64,000 nt of DNA from Deltaproteobacteria bacterium (GTDB lineage Bacteria; Myxococcota; Kuafuiibacteriia; Kuafuiibacteriales; Kuafuiibacteriaceae), in the NCBI GenBank assembly GCA_020632995.1, contig JACKEN010000007.1, positions 186,001 through 250,000 on the forward strand, in the 5' to 3' direction. Shown here in pieces: positions 1 to 8,470 of the stretch. The stretch's first letter is position 1. Every line of letters starts with the position of its first letter. The notes under the pieces are model-generated. The model was not told the origin of the DNA. It did not search any database and saw only the letters and a list, made by a program, of their open reading frames with translations. The translations under genes and the position numbers were made by a program.

Positions 1-251
1 ACCACGTTGTTGGGGTTCTGGGCCCGGAGCTTTGCAACGTGGGCTGCAAAGTAGTCGACGCCGCCCGAGGGCACCTCGCCGTCCTTGGTCTTCCAAGGCT
101 TGGGCACACCCAGGTTGCCGTGGAAGTCGTTGAAGGCCACCACCTTCACCTCCACGGTCTCGGTGGCGCCCACGCCCTCGGAGGGCCCGGGGTTCCGGGC
201 GCAGGCGACGAGGCCCGTCACGGCCAGACAGGGGATCAGCGCGCGTCTCAC
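1..251 (-). CDS. 5'-nucleotidase/cyclic phosphodiesterase-family lipoprotein (3' part outside window)
   Basis: The first 83 codons of a gene that runs off the left edge. The GTG start at 251 gives a short hydrophobic leader with a lipobox-like end (GLVAC, Cys17), so it is probably a membrane-anchored lipoprotein. Residues 37-46 read VVAFNDFHGN, the N-terminal metal-binding motif of the UshA/5'-nucleotidase metallophosphatase family (Asp42 and His44 would bind the two metals). Family members hydrolyse nucleotides or cyclic nucleotides in the periplasm. It follows another minus-strand gene by 52 bp and may be cotranscribed with it. Substrate cannot be told because the C-terminal nucleotide-binding domain is missing. 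Confidence 0.75.
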   Translation of the reverse strand, partial: MRRALIPCLAVTGLVACARNPGPSEGVGATETVEVKVVAFNDFHGNLGVPKPWKTKDGEVPSGGVDYFAAHVAKLRAQNPNNV

Positions 252-303
252 GGGCGGGGGTTGTACTGGTTTGGCGGCGTCAGGTCATCCGCCGATGGGC
301 TCT

Positions 304-1119
304 CTAGCGGGCGTGGGGGCAGCCATGCCCCTCGGAGGCGCCCGCGCCGTGCCCGGCGATGTAGTAGGGCATGGGCTCCCCCTCGAGGCTCACGCTGAAC
401 CCGGGGCCGGCATCGAGGTATCGCCGGGGGTGCCAGAAGTTCCGCGGGTCCTCCCCGAGCTCGAGGTAGGCTTCCCCCGCCTCGTCCTTGCCCAGGGTCA
501 TCGCGGTGGTCTGGGTCTCACCGCGCAAGCTGAACTGCAGGACGAGCTGGTCGCCCACCCGCCGGTAGGTCAGGGCCTCGGTCGACCAGTCGGAGTAGTC
601 GCCCTCGTGGTACCAGCCCACCCCGCGCCCATCGAGGGCGGGGGCCTCGAGCTGGTACATGTGAAAGCGCTCTTGCCCCGAGGTGTCGGCGGTGACGTGC
701 TTCCACATCCGCGCGAGCGGGTGCTCGCTCCCCAGGGTGTGGCCGGAGCCCGCCCCGCGGCGGGTGTAGCGCTGCTCGCCGCCGAGCGCCGGATCGGCCT
801 TCAGCACCAGCGCGTCCTTCGTGAGGGTGAAGCCGAGGCGGTGGGCCTCGCCGCTCTTGGTGAAGGTCAGGGCCAGCTCCTTGCCCTCGACCTGATAGCG
901 GAACGAGCGGGTGAAGGTGAGCCCCTGCCGCCCATACCGGAACAGCCCGATGCCGCCCGGGTGGAAGTAGTAGAAGCGCACCGGGTCGCCGTCCTTCACC
1001 GGCGCGGCCTGGGACCACACCCCGTGCAAGGTGGGCGCCTTCTGGGGGGCCTCGAGCCAACCGAGCGAGGCGGGGATCAGGGTCAACAAGGCCAGGGGAG
1101 CCAGGTGCACGCTGCGCAT
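304..1119 (-). CDS. Secreted protein of unknown function
   Basis: A 271-residue protein. I place the start at the ATG at 1119 because it opens onto a signal peptide (MRSVHLAPLALLTLIPASLG). The longer open frame upstream has no such feature and overlaps the divergent gene. The mature part is rich in aromatic residues and short alternating polar/hydrophobic stretches (for example FYYFHPGGIGLFRYG, residues about 47-61), suggesting a small beta-sandwich or lipocalin-like fold, but I recognise no family. It sits 52 bp upstream of the 5'-nucleotidase-like gene on the same strand and is divergent from the VIT/vWA gene across 73 bp. Confidence 0.6.
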   Translation of the reverse strand: MRSVHLAPLALLTLIPASLGWLEAPQKAPTLHGVWSQAAPVKDGDPVRFYYFHPGGIGLFRYGRQGLTFTRSFRYQVEGKELALTFTKSGEAHRLGFTLTKDALVLKADPALGGEQRYTRRGAGSGHTLGSEHPLARMWKHVTADTSGQERFHMYQLEAPALDGRGVGWYHEGDYSDWSTEALTYRRVGDQLVLQFSLRGETQTTAMTLGKDEAGEAYLELGEDPRNFWHPRRYLDAGPGFSVSLEGEPMPYYIAGHGAGASEGHGCPHAR

Positions 1120-1192
1120 ACTCCATGTGTAGCGCCGTCGACCCTGCGCCGCCACCCGGAACCTCGAACCATCTCTTGCTGTCCACCCTGAC

Positions 1193-3559
1193 ATGCGACG
1201 CACCGGCGCGATCTCCGCGTTCCTTTTCTCACTGATGGCCGCCGCCCCGGGCTGGACCGCGCCGGGAGACGAAGGTGAGCATCCCACCGGCCCCTACTTT
1301 CAGCTCAGCAGCGCGACCGCGGTGGAGCAGTTTCCCCTCACCGAGAGCCGCGTGCGCTTCGAGGTGAACGGGGTCATCACCCGCGTCCGGCTCTTCCAGA
1401 CCTACGAGAACCACGGCGCGGAGCCGATCGAGGCGGTCTACGTGTTCCCCGCGTCCACCGGCGCCGCGGTGCACGGCATGCGGATGAAGATCGGCGAGCG
1501 GGTGCTCGAGGCCCGGGTCGACAAGAAGGCCGCGGCCGAGGCCACCTACCGCGAGGCCCGGGACGACGGGCGCCACGCCGGGCTCCTGACCCAGGAGCGC
1601 GAGAACGTCTTCACCATGCGGGTCGCGAACATCCGGCCCCAGGACAAGGTGGAGGTGGAGGTCGACTACACCGAGCACATGCGGCCCACCGACGGCACCT
1701 ACGAGCTCGTTGTACCGGGGGTGGTGGGGCCGCGCTTCACCGGCGAGGCCAAGGCGGCCGAGGAGTGGACCGCCAACCCGCACGTCTCGGCAAGCCATCC
1801 TGCGCTCTTCAAGTGGAGCGCCTCGGGCCACATCCGGGCCGGGCTGCCGGTGGCGGCGCTGAGCTCGCCGTCCCACACCCTGTCGCCGCGCTTCCTGGAC
1901 GCCCACGCGGTGGGGATCGAGGTCACGGACGAGGACGGGGCGGACCGGGACTTCGTGCTGCGCTACAAGCTGGGCGGACCGGGGATCGAGACCGGCCTGC
2001 TCCTCTTCCCCGGCCAGGACGAGCAGTTCTTCCTCCTCACCGTCGCCCCGCCCAGGCGGGTGGCGGCGGAGCAGATCGTGCCAAGGGAGTACGTGTTCAT
2101 CGTCGACGTCTCGGGCTCGATGGGCGGCTTCCCGATCAGGACCGCGCAGGAACTCTTGCAGAACCTGGTGAAGGGCCTGCGGCCCCAGGATCGCTTCAAC
2201 GTGGTGCTCTTCGCGGGCGGGAGCACGGTGATGGCGGCCCAGAGCGTCCCCGCCAACCCCGCCAACCTCGCCCAGGCCGAGCGGACCATCGCCCAGCTCC
2301 ACGGCTCGGGCGGCACCGAGCTCATCAGCGCGCTCCAGACCGCGCTCGGGCTCCCGCGGGCGGAGGGGATGTCCACCTCCTTCGTGCTGATCACCGACGG
2401 CTACGTGAACGTGGAGCGCGAGGCGCTCGAGCTGGTGAGCAGCCGGCTGGATGAGGCCAACCTGTTCACCTTCGGCATCGGCAGCTCGGTGAACCGCGCC
2501 CTGATCGAGGGCCTCGCCCGCGCGGGCCTGGGCGAGCCCTTCGTGGTCCTCAACCCGAGCGAGGCGGAGCCCAAGTCGCAGGCCTTCCTGCGCTATATCG
2601 AGCAGCCGGTGCTCACCGACGTGAAGGTGAGCTTCGACGGGTTCGACGTCTACGACGTGGAGCCGCCCGCCACCCCGGATCTGTTCGCCAGCCGCCCGGT
2701 GGTGGTGTTCGGCAAGTACCGGGGCCAGCCCTCGGGGCGCATCACCGTGCAAGGCAAGGCGGGCTCCGGCGCGTTCTCGGCCACCACCCAGGTCACCGCC
2801 GAGGCGGCGAGCGACGATCTCGGCGCGCTGGCCAAGCTCTGGGCCCGGCACCGGGTCTCGCGCCTGTCGGACCTCGACGCCACCGGCGGCCAGAGCTCGA
2901 AGGATGAGATCACCCGGCTCGGCCTGAAGTACAGCCTGCTCACCGACTACACCGCGTTCGTCGCGGTGTCCTCCGAGCGCGTGCTCCACAACGGTGAGCG
3001 CGCGGCGGAGGTCCGGCAGCCGCTCCCCACCCCGCAGGGGATGTCGGAACAGCTCGCGCAGAGCGGCGGGTTGGGTATGATCGGCACCGGCGCGGGAGGT
3101 GGCGGCAAGGGAACTGGGATCGGAGCGCTGGGCGGCATCACCGGAACTGATATCGGGGACTCGATGGGCCACGGCGGCCTGGGCACCGCAGGCGGCGGCT
3201 ACGGGCGGGTCGGGAAGAAGGGGCTGCGCGCACGCATCCACGCGAGCTCCGCCCCCGAGGTCCAGGGCTCGCTGAGCAAGGGTGCGATCCAGGCAGTGAT
3301 CAAGCGCGCCGCTCCCCGCTTCCGGCGCGCGTACGAGCGGGCCCTCCAGCGGAACCCGAACCTGGCGGGGAAGGTCGTCTTGCAGATCACCGTCGGCCCC
3401 GACGGCAAGGTGGTGGACGTGCAGCTCAAGAGCACCACCCTCGGCGACAAGGACCTGGGAGAGGCGCTGATGAAGGTCGCGCGCACCTTGAGGTTCCCGC
3501 AGCCGGCGGGTGGGGGAAAGATCGTGATCAGCTACCCGCTGGTGTTCAAGGCGGAGTAG
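1193..3559 (+). CDS. VIT and von Willebrand A domain protein with AgmX/TonB-like C-terminus
   Basis: A 788-residue exported protein (signal peptide about 1-22). Domains in order: a VIT domain (about 35-165, including the VYVFPASTGAAVHGM segment typical of inter-alpha-trypsin inhibitor proteins); a vWA domain from about 295 with the metal-site motif DVSGS at 305-309 and a later SGGTE; a Gly-rich linker about 620-680; and a C-terminal domain of about 100 residues resembling the AgmX/PglI and TonB C-terminal fold (GKVVLQITVGPDGKVVDV, then LRFPQP). The VIT-vWA part suggests adhesion or protein scaffolding outside the inner membrane. The TonB-like tail, common in Myxococcota motility and envelope proteins, suggests attachment to an outer-membrane partner. 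Function is inferred from domains only. Confidence 0.85.
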   Translation: MRRTGAISAFLFSLMAAAPGWTAPGDEGEHPTGPYFQLSSATAVEQFPLTESRVRFEVNGVITRVRLFQTYENHGAEPIEAVYVFPASTGAAVHGMRMKIGERVLEARVDKKAAAEATYREARDDGRHAGLLTQERENVFTMRVANIRPQDKVEVEVDYTEHMRPTDGTYELVVPGVVGPRFTGEAKAAEEWTANPHVSASHPALFKWSASGHIRAGLPVAALSSPSHTLSPRFLDAHAVGIEVTDEDGADRDFVLRYKLGGPGIETGLLLFPGQDEQFFLLTVAPPRRVAAEQIVPREYVFIVDVSGSMGGFPIRTAQELLQNLVKGLRPQDRFNVVLFAGGSTVMAAQSVPANPANLAQAERTIAQLHGSGGTELISALQTALGLPRAEGMSTSFVLITDGYVNVEREALELVSSRLDEANLFTFGIGSSVNRALIEGLARAGLGEPFVVLNPSEAEPKSQAFLRYIEQPVLTDVKVSFDGFDVYDVEPPATPDLFASRPVVVFGKYRGQPSGRITVQGKAGSGAFSATTQVTAEAASDDLGALAKLWARHRVSRLSDLDATGGQSSKDEITRLGLKYSLLTDYTAFVAVSSERVLHNGERAAEVRQPLPTPQGMSEQLAQSGGLGMIGTGAGGGGKGTGIGALGGITGTDIGDSMGHGGLGTAGGGYGRVGKKGLRARIHASSAPEVQGSLSKGAIQAVIKRAAPRFRRAYERALQRNPNLAGKVVLQITVGPDGKVVDVQLKSTTLGDKDLGEALMKVARTLRFPQPAGGGKIVISYPLVFKAE

Positions 3560-3581
3560 CGAGGATGCCTCGCCCCCGGGC

Positions 3582-3986
3582 GTGGACTTTCTTGCTGATC
3601 TGCACCAGATTGGGGCCGTGATTCGGTGGTCCCTCGGTCGCCTCGCCGCCATCGCGCTGAGTTCCGTCATCCTCAGCGCCCCTTCCGCGTGCGTGACCAA
3701 TCGCCAGAAGGCCCAACAGGCCCAACAGGCCCAACAACAGTGGGACTCCGCGCTCACCGCCCTCTACGGCAAGGAAGAACCCGAGGTACTTCAGACCTTG
3801 GGTGCGCCGGACGAGACGTTGACCCTGGGCGATTACACCATCTGGCGCTACCTTCGAGTCTACGGCACCACCACCATCGAAGCTCAAGACGGACGCAGGG
3901 CCACCGTGGACGAACGCAGGAAGGTGGTCCTCGACGTCTACCTGAAGGACCACCGGGTGGCGAAGCACACCAGCCGCATCGAGTAG
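3582..3986 (+). CDS. Small lipoprotein, possibly BamE/SmpA-like
   Basis: A protein of up to 134 residues. The ATG at 3582 opens the frame, but the GTG at 3618 gives a neater export signal (VIRWSLGRLAAIALSSVILS, ending near Cys37 in an APSAC context), so it may be the true start. After the Cys come Gln/Ala repeats (KAQQAQQAQQQ) encoded by three exact 9-bp GGCCCAACA units at 3710-3736, a likely slippage site. The segment VLQTLGAPDETLTLGDYTIWRY resembles the G-x-P-D...W-x-Y pattern of small outer-membrane lipoproteins of the SmpA/BamE type, but the match is short. It follows the VIT/vWA gene by 22 bp and could be cotranscribed. Confidence 0.6.
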   Translation: MDFLADLHQIGAVIRWSLGRLAAIALSSVILSAPSACVTNRQKAQQAQQAQQQWDSALTALYGKEEPEVLQTLGAPDETLTLGDYTIWRYLRVYGTTTIEAQDGRRATVDERRKVVLDVYLKDHRVAKHTSRIE

Positions 3987-3993
3987 CGCAAAG

Positions 3994-4866
3994 CTACGCC
4001 CGCGCCGCCAGCCCCAGGATCGCCCGCGCCTCGTCCGGGCTGGCCACCTCGCGCCCCGCCTCCCGCGCCACCTGCACCAGCGCCTCGATCAGCTCGCCAT
4101 TGCCAGCCGTCTTGCGCCCGTCCGGGAGGTAGAAGGTGTCCTCCACTCCGGTGCGGAGGTTCCCGCCCAGCTCCGCCGCCTTCCGATGCAGCGGCCACAC
4201 GTCCTCGCGCCCGATCGCGGTGACCTGCCAGGTGCAGTCGTCGCTCAGGTAGTCGAGCAGAAGCGGCAGCAGGCGCGGGTCCGCGGGCATGCCGGAGGAC
4301 ACCCCCATCACGAAGTTCACGTCCGGGCGCTTCGTCATCCCGTTCTCGATGTACAGGTTCACCGAGCGCACGATGCCCACGTCGAAGCACTCGAACTCCG
4401 GCAGGGTCTTCGTCTCGGCCATCGCGTCGAGGAACTGCTGCACCTTGTCCACCGGGTTGTCGAACACCAGGGGCGGCCACGCCCACTGCCCGTTCGAGCG
4501 CGTCTTCAGGTAGTTCAGGGTGCCCGCGTTGCACGCCGCCATCTCGGGGCGGATCCGGCGCATCACGTCGACCGGGCCGCTGATGTCCGCGCCCATGACC
4601 CCGGTGCTCTGGTTGATGATCACCCCCGGGCACGCGGCGCGGATGGCCTCGTCGATCTCCGCCGCCACCGCCGGCTCCCACGAGGGCAGGTGCCCAAGCC
4701 CCGGCTCCTGACGCCGGTAGTGCACGTGCATCACCGAGGCGCCGGCGTCGAAGGCCTCCTTGGCGCTCTTCGCCATCTCCTCCGGGGTCACCGGCACCGG
4801 GTGCTGCTGCGGGTTGGTGAGGACCCCGGTGAGCGCGCAAGTAACCACAGCCTTCTCGGACTTCAT
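3994..4866 (-). CDS. Beta-keto acid cleavage enzyme (BKACE, DUF849 / Kce family)
   Basis: A 290-residue TIM-barrel enzyme. The BKACE family condenses a beta-keto acid with acetyl-CoA and splits it into acetoacetate and a CoA ester; the prototype is 3-keto-5-aminohexanoate cleavage enzyme of lysine fermentation. The start VVTCALTG (7-14), the PVTPEE segment (25-30) and the zinc ligand pair H47-x-H49 (VMHVHYRR) are all present. The start is the ATG at 4866, which overlaps the stop of the carboxylase alpha gene (ATGA), so translation is coupled and the enzyme is the third product of the carboxylase operon. The specificity loops cannot be read by eye, so the substrate is unknown; lysine fermentation is unlikely given the neighbours. 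Confidence 0.85.
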   Translation of the reverse strand: MKSEKAVVTCALTGVLTNPQQHPVPVTPEEMAKSAKEAFDAGASVMHVHYRRQEPGLGHLPSWEPAVAAEIDEAIRAACPGVIINQSTGVMGADISGPVDVMRRIRPEMAACNAGTLNYLKTRSNGQWAWPPLVFDNPVDKVQQFLDAMAETKTLPEFECFDVGIVRSVNLYIENGMTKRPDVNFVMGVSSGMPADPRLLPLLLDYLSDDCTWQVTAIGREDVWPLHRKAAELGGNLRTGVEDTFYLPDGRKTAGNGELIEALVQVAREAGREVASPDEARAILGLAARA

Positions 4867-6785
4867 GACTCTCCCTCCAGATCTACCAGGGTCTGCTTGT
4901 TGTCCACCTGGTCCCCCGCCTGCACGTGCACCGCGGCCACCACGCCGTCGCGCGCCGCGCACAGCTCGAGCTGCATCTTCATCGCCTCCAGCACCACCAG
5001 GAGCTGGCCCTTCCTCACCGCCGCGCCACGCGCCGCGGACACCGAGATCACCCGGCCCGCCATCGGCGCCTTCACGTGGTCCGCGCCCTCGTCCACCCGG
5101 GCCTTGTCGCTGTGAGGCCGCCGCTCGAACACGAGCCGCGCGCCGCCCTCGAAGAGCTCCAGGGTGTCGTCCGACCACAGCGCGTGAGCCCGGCGCACCA
5201 CCCCGTCGACCTCGTAGCGCACCACCTCGTCATCCCTCTGAATCGCAAGCTGGGTTGTCGCGCCATCCCGCGCCACCGCGTAGCCCTCGGTCGTGGCCAC
5301 CACCGAGAAGCGCGCGTCGACCTCGCCGCAGGCCAGGCGCACCGGGCTCACGCTCACCCCGGTGCTCCGCCAGTGGTCCACCCCCGCCCGACCGACGAAG
5401 AGCGCCGCGGCCAGGGCCCACTGGGAGGCATCCGGAGCGGGCGCGCCGCGCTCGGCCATGTGCTCGGCCACGAACGCTGTAGTCGCCGCTCCGGCCGCGA
5501 AGACGGGGTGCGCCAAGATCTGCATGAGGTAGGCCTGGTTCGTCACCAGCCCCCCGACCACCGTCTCACCGAGGGCCCGCACCAGCCGCCGTCGGGCCTC
5601 CTCCCGGTCGCGGCCGTGGGCCACGAGCTTGGCCACCATCGCGTCGTAGAACGCGGTGATCGCCTGCCCCTCCACCAGGCCGTGGTCCACCCGGACCCCC
5701 TCGGGCCAAATCAGCCGGCCCACCCGGCCCACCTGGGGCAGGAAGCCATTGTACGGGTCCTCCGCGTACAGGCGCACCTCGATCGCGTGCCCGTCCATCC
5801 GCAGGTCGTCTTGCGTCATCGGCAGGGGGCGCCCCGCCGCCACGTCCAGCTGCCAGGCCACGAGATCGAGCCCGGTCACCAGCTCGGTCACCGGGTGCTC
5901 CACCTGCAGGCGGGTGTTCATCTCCATGAAGTAGAACGCCCCCCAGGTCTCGTCGAGGAGCATCTCCACCGTCCCCGCGCCCACGTAGCCGATGGCCCGG
6001 GCCGCCGCCACCGCCGCCGCCCCCATCCTCGCCCGCAGGTCAGCCTGCACCGCGGGGGACGGCGCCTCCTCCACCACCTTCTGGTGCCGGCGCTGCACCG
6101 AGCAGTCCCGCTCCCCGAGGTGGATCACGTTGCCGTGGGTGTCCGCGAACACCTGGATCTCCACGTGGCGCGGAGTGATCAGCCTCCGCTCCAGGATCAG
6201 CTCACCGTCCCCGAACGCGCTCTCGGCCTCCGACCGCGCCGCCACCAGGGCCGCCTCCACCTGCTCGAGGTCGTCCACCCGCCTCAGACCCCGGCCCCCG
6301 CCCCCCGCGCTCGCCTTGATCATCAACGGCGGCCCGAGGCGCCGGGCCTCGGCCAGGAGCACCTCCACGTCCTGGGCTCCCCCGCTGTACCCGGGCACCA
6401 CCGGCACCCCCGCCTCGGCCATCAGGATCTTTGCCTGGCGCTTGTTCCCCATCGCCCGGATCGCAGACGGCGGCGGCCCGATGAACGTCAACCCTGCCTG
6501 CGCGCACGCCTCCGCGAAGCCCGCGTTCTCGGCGAGGAAGCCGTAGCCCGGGTGCACCGCATCGCACCCGGTCTTCGCCGCCGCCTCCAACAGGCGCGAT
6601 ACATCGAGGTACGATGACGACGCCACCGACGGCCCGATGTGTACCGCCACATCCGCCACCTGGGTGTGGCGGGCCCCGCGGTCGGCGTCGCTGAACACCG
6701 CCACCGTCTCGTAGCCCGCCGCGTGGGCCGAGCGGGCCACCCGGCACGCGATCTCGCCTCGGTTCGCGATGAGGATCCGCTTCAT
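4863..6785 (-). CDS. Acyl-CoA carboxylase biotin-carrying (alpha) subunit, methylcrotonyl/geranyl-CoA carboxylase type
   Basis: A 640-residue biotin carboxylase plus carrier subunit. The N-terminus MKRILIANRGEIACRV is that of biotin carboxylases. The Gly-rich ATP loop KASAGGGGRG, the EVQVF/HVEIQVFAD region, the MEMNTRLQVEHPVTE motif and a C-terminal biotinyl domain with EAMKM (biotinyl Lys603) follow in order. With the beta subunit it would carboxylate an acyl-CoA using ATP and bicarbonate. The single-chain BC-BCCP arrangement matches methylcrotonyl-CoA or geranyl-CoA carboxylase alpha rather than acetyl-CoA carboxylase. The start overlaps the beta-subunit stop by ATGA and its own stop overlaps the BKACE start. 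Confidence 0.9.
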   Translation of the reverse strand: MKRILIANRGEIACRVARSAHAAGYETVAVFSDADRGARHTQVADVAVHIGPSVASSSYLDVSRLLEAAAKTGCDAVHPGYGFLAENAGFAEACAQAGLTFIGPPPSAIRAMGNKRQAKILMAEAGVPVVPGYSGGAQDVEVLLAEARRLGPPLMIKASAGGGGRGLRRVDDLEQVEAALVAARSEAESAFGDGELILERRLITPRHVEIQVFADTHGNVIHLGERDCSVQRRHQKVVEEAPSPAVQADLRARMGAAAVAAARAIGYVGAGTVEMLLDETWGAFYFMEMNTRLQVEHPVTELVTGLDLVAWQLDVAAGRPLPMTQDDLRMDGHAIEVRLYAEDPYNGFLPQVGRVGRLIWPEGVRVDHGLVEGQAITAFYDAMVAKLVAHGRDREEARRRLVRALGETVVGGLVTNQAYLMQILAHPVFAAGAATTAFVAEHMAERGAPAPDASQWALAAALFVGRAGVDHWRSTGVSVSPVRLACGEVDARFSVVATTEGYAVARDGATTQLAIQRDDEVVRYEVDGVVRRAHALWSDDTLELFEGGARLVFERRPHSDKARVDEGADHVKAPMAGRVISVSAARGAAVRKGQLLVVLEAMKMQLELCAARDGVVAAVHVQAGDQVDNKQTLVDLEGES

Positions 6786-8404
6786 AGCCGCGCCGCCCCG
6801 AAGGTGATGGGGTTCAGGGTCCGGCGCGCCGCCTCGCGACACACCGCAAGGCAGGTTGCCAGGACCTTCCGCGAGTCCCTGGGGTCGATGACCCCGTCGT
6901 CCCACAGCCGCGCGGTGCCGTAGAACACCGAGGTCTGGGGCTCCATCTTGCTCACAACCTCGTTCTTCAGGGCGTCCAGGAAGTCCTGGGGCGGCTCCTG
7001 GCCCATCTGCTTCATCATCTTCTCCCGGGTGATGATCTCGAGCACCGTCCCCGCCTGCTCCGGGCCCATCACGCCCACCTTGGCGTTCGGCCACGAGAAG
7101 ATGAAGCGCGGCGACAGTCCCCGCCCCGCCATCCCGTAGTTGCCCGCGCCCCACGACCCGCCGATCACCAGCGTGATCTTGGGGACGGTGGCGTTGGCCA
7201 CCGCCTGGATCATCTTCGAGCCGTGCTTCACGATGCCGCCCGACTCCGCGTCGGTGCCCACCAGGTACCCGGTGGTGTTCTGCAAGAAGACCAGCGGCAC
7301 CCCCGCCTGGCTGCACAGCTGGATGAACTGCGCCGCCTTGGTGCTCCCCGCGGGGTCGATGGGCCCGTTGTTCCCGATGATCCCCACCGCGTGACCCTCG
7401 ATGCGGGCGTGCCCGCACACGGTGTGGGGCCCGTAGTCCGGCTTGAAGTCCAAGAAGTCGGAGTCGTCGACGACGCGCGCCACCACCTCGCGCACGTCGT
7501 AGGGCCGCCGGTAGTCCACCGGCACCGCCCCGCACAGCTCCTCCGCGTCGTAGCGCGGCGGCTTGAAGCTCCGGGGCGCCTCCGCCGGCGCGTACTCGTC
7601 CCACGGGAGCTTGTCCACCAGCTCTCGCGCCAACGCCAACGCGTGGGCGTCGTCCTCTGCTAGGTACTCTGCGGTGCCCGCCACCGAGGTGTGCATCACC
7701 GCCCCGCCGAGGGCCTCGTCGGTGGCGACCTCGCCCGTGGCCGCCTTCAAGAGCGGCGGCCCGGCGAGGAAGATCTTGGACTGGTTCCGCACCACCACCA
7801 CGTAGTCCGAGAGCCCGGGCAGGTACGCGCCACCCGCGGTGCTGCTCCCGTGCACCACCGTGATCTGCGGGATCCCGGCCGCGGACAGCCGCGCCTGGTT
7901 CGCGAAGGTGCGCCCACCCTCCACGAACAGCTCGTCCTGATAGAGCAGGTTCGCCCCCGCGCTCTCGGCCAGGGTCACGAGCGGGAGCCGGTTCTCGAGC
8001 GCGATCTCCTGCACCCGCAGGCCCTTCTTCAGCCCCATCGGCGACACCGAGCCGCCCTTGATGCCGCTGTCGGTGGCCGAGACCAGGCAGCGCTTGCCCG
8101 CCACGAAGCCCACCCCCGCGATCGCGCCGCCCCCGTGCACGTCGTCCTTGCCGTTGTCGTCGTGCATCCCCAGCCCGGCCAGGGTGGAGATCTCGAAGAA
8201 GGGCCGGCCCGGATCCAACAGCTGCGCCACCCGGTCCCGAGGCAACAGCTGCCCCCGCTTCTCGAACTTCTTCCGCGAGCGCTCCGAGTTGGCCCGCACC
8301 CGCCCCTCGAGGTCGCGGAGCTGGGCCACCAGGGCGAGCATGGCCGCCCGCTCGTTCTGGAAGCGCTCGGATCGGGTGTCGACGCTGGACTGGATCACGC
8401 TCAT
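6782..8404 (-). CDS. Acyl-CoA carboxylase carboxyltransferase (beta) subunit
   Basis: A 540-residue carboxyltransferase of the methylcrotonyl/propionyl-CoA carboxylase beta family, the usual length. Recognisable segments include KFEKRGQLLPRDRV near the N-terminus, the acyl-CoA pocket ATDSGIKGGSVSPMGLKK, the oxyanion region VHGSSTAGGAYLPGLSDY and the biotin-side DFKPDYG...IGNNGPIDPAGSTK. It is the first gene of a three-gene operon (beta, alpha, BKACE) transcribed leftward. Its ATG at 8404 lies about 40 bp from the TetR gene start, with a perfect palindrome between them. The likely role is catabolism of a branched or isoprenoid acyl-CoA, by family and context. Confidence 0.9.
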   Translation of the reverse strand: MSVIQSSVDTRSERFQNERAAMLALVAQLRDLEGRVRANSERSRKKFEKRGQLLPRDRVAQLLDPGRPFFEISTLAGLGMHDDNGKDDVHGGGAIAGVGFVAGKRCLVSATDSGIKGGSVSPMGLKKGLRVQEIALENRLPLVTLAESAGANLLYQDELFVEGGRTFANQARLSAAGIPQITVVHGSSTAGGAYLPGLSDYVVVVRNQSKIFLAGPPLLKAATGEVATDEALGGAVMHTSVAGTAEYLAEDDAHALALARELVDKLPWDEYAPAEAPRSFKPPRYDAEELCGAVPVDYRRPYDVREVVARVVDDSDFLDFKPDYGPHTVCGHARIEGHAVGIIGNNGPIDPAGSTKAAQFIQLCSQAGVPLVFLQNTTGYLVGTDAESGGIVKHGSKMIQAVANATVPKITLVIGGSWGAGNYGMAGRGLSPRFIFSWPNAKVGVMGPEQAGTVLEIITREKMMKQMGQEPPQDFLDALKNEVVSKMEPQTSVFYGTARLWDDGVIDPRDSRKVLATCLAVCREAARRTLNPITFGAARL

Positions 8405-8441
8405 GGCTTGACAGGGGCCTCCGGGGACATCACCGTGCCCC

Positions 8442-8470
8442 TTAATGACTGACAGTCAGTCAGTTGGCAA
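8442..8470 (-). promoter_or_regulatory. Possible promoter of the carboxylase-BKACE operon
   Basis: On the minus strand a TTGCCA (8465-8470) and CATTAA (8442-8447) are separated by exactly 17 bp. The palindrome at 8446-8462 fills the spacer, which is how a TetR repressor would block RNA polymerase. The -10 match is weak, so this is a candidate only. Confidence 0.35.

Noticed and set aside
1229..3757. Antisense open frame of 842 codons across the VIT/vWA gene
   Set aside because: Third-position GC in the sense gene keeps this frame open; its His/Arg/Gly-rich translation has no protein-like order, whereas the sense frame has clear domains.
3994..5178. BKACE with a 104-residue N-terminal extension
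   Set aside because: The extra part is the antisense-free overlap of the carboxylase biotin domain in another frame; the family start VVTCALTG follows the ATG at 4866.
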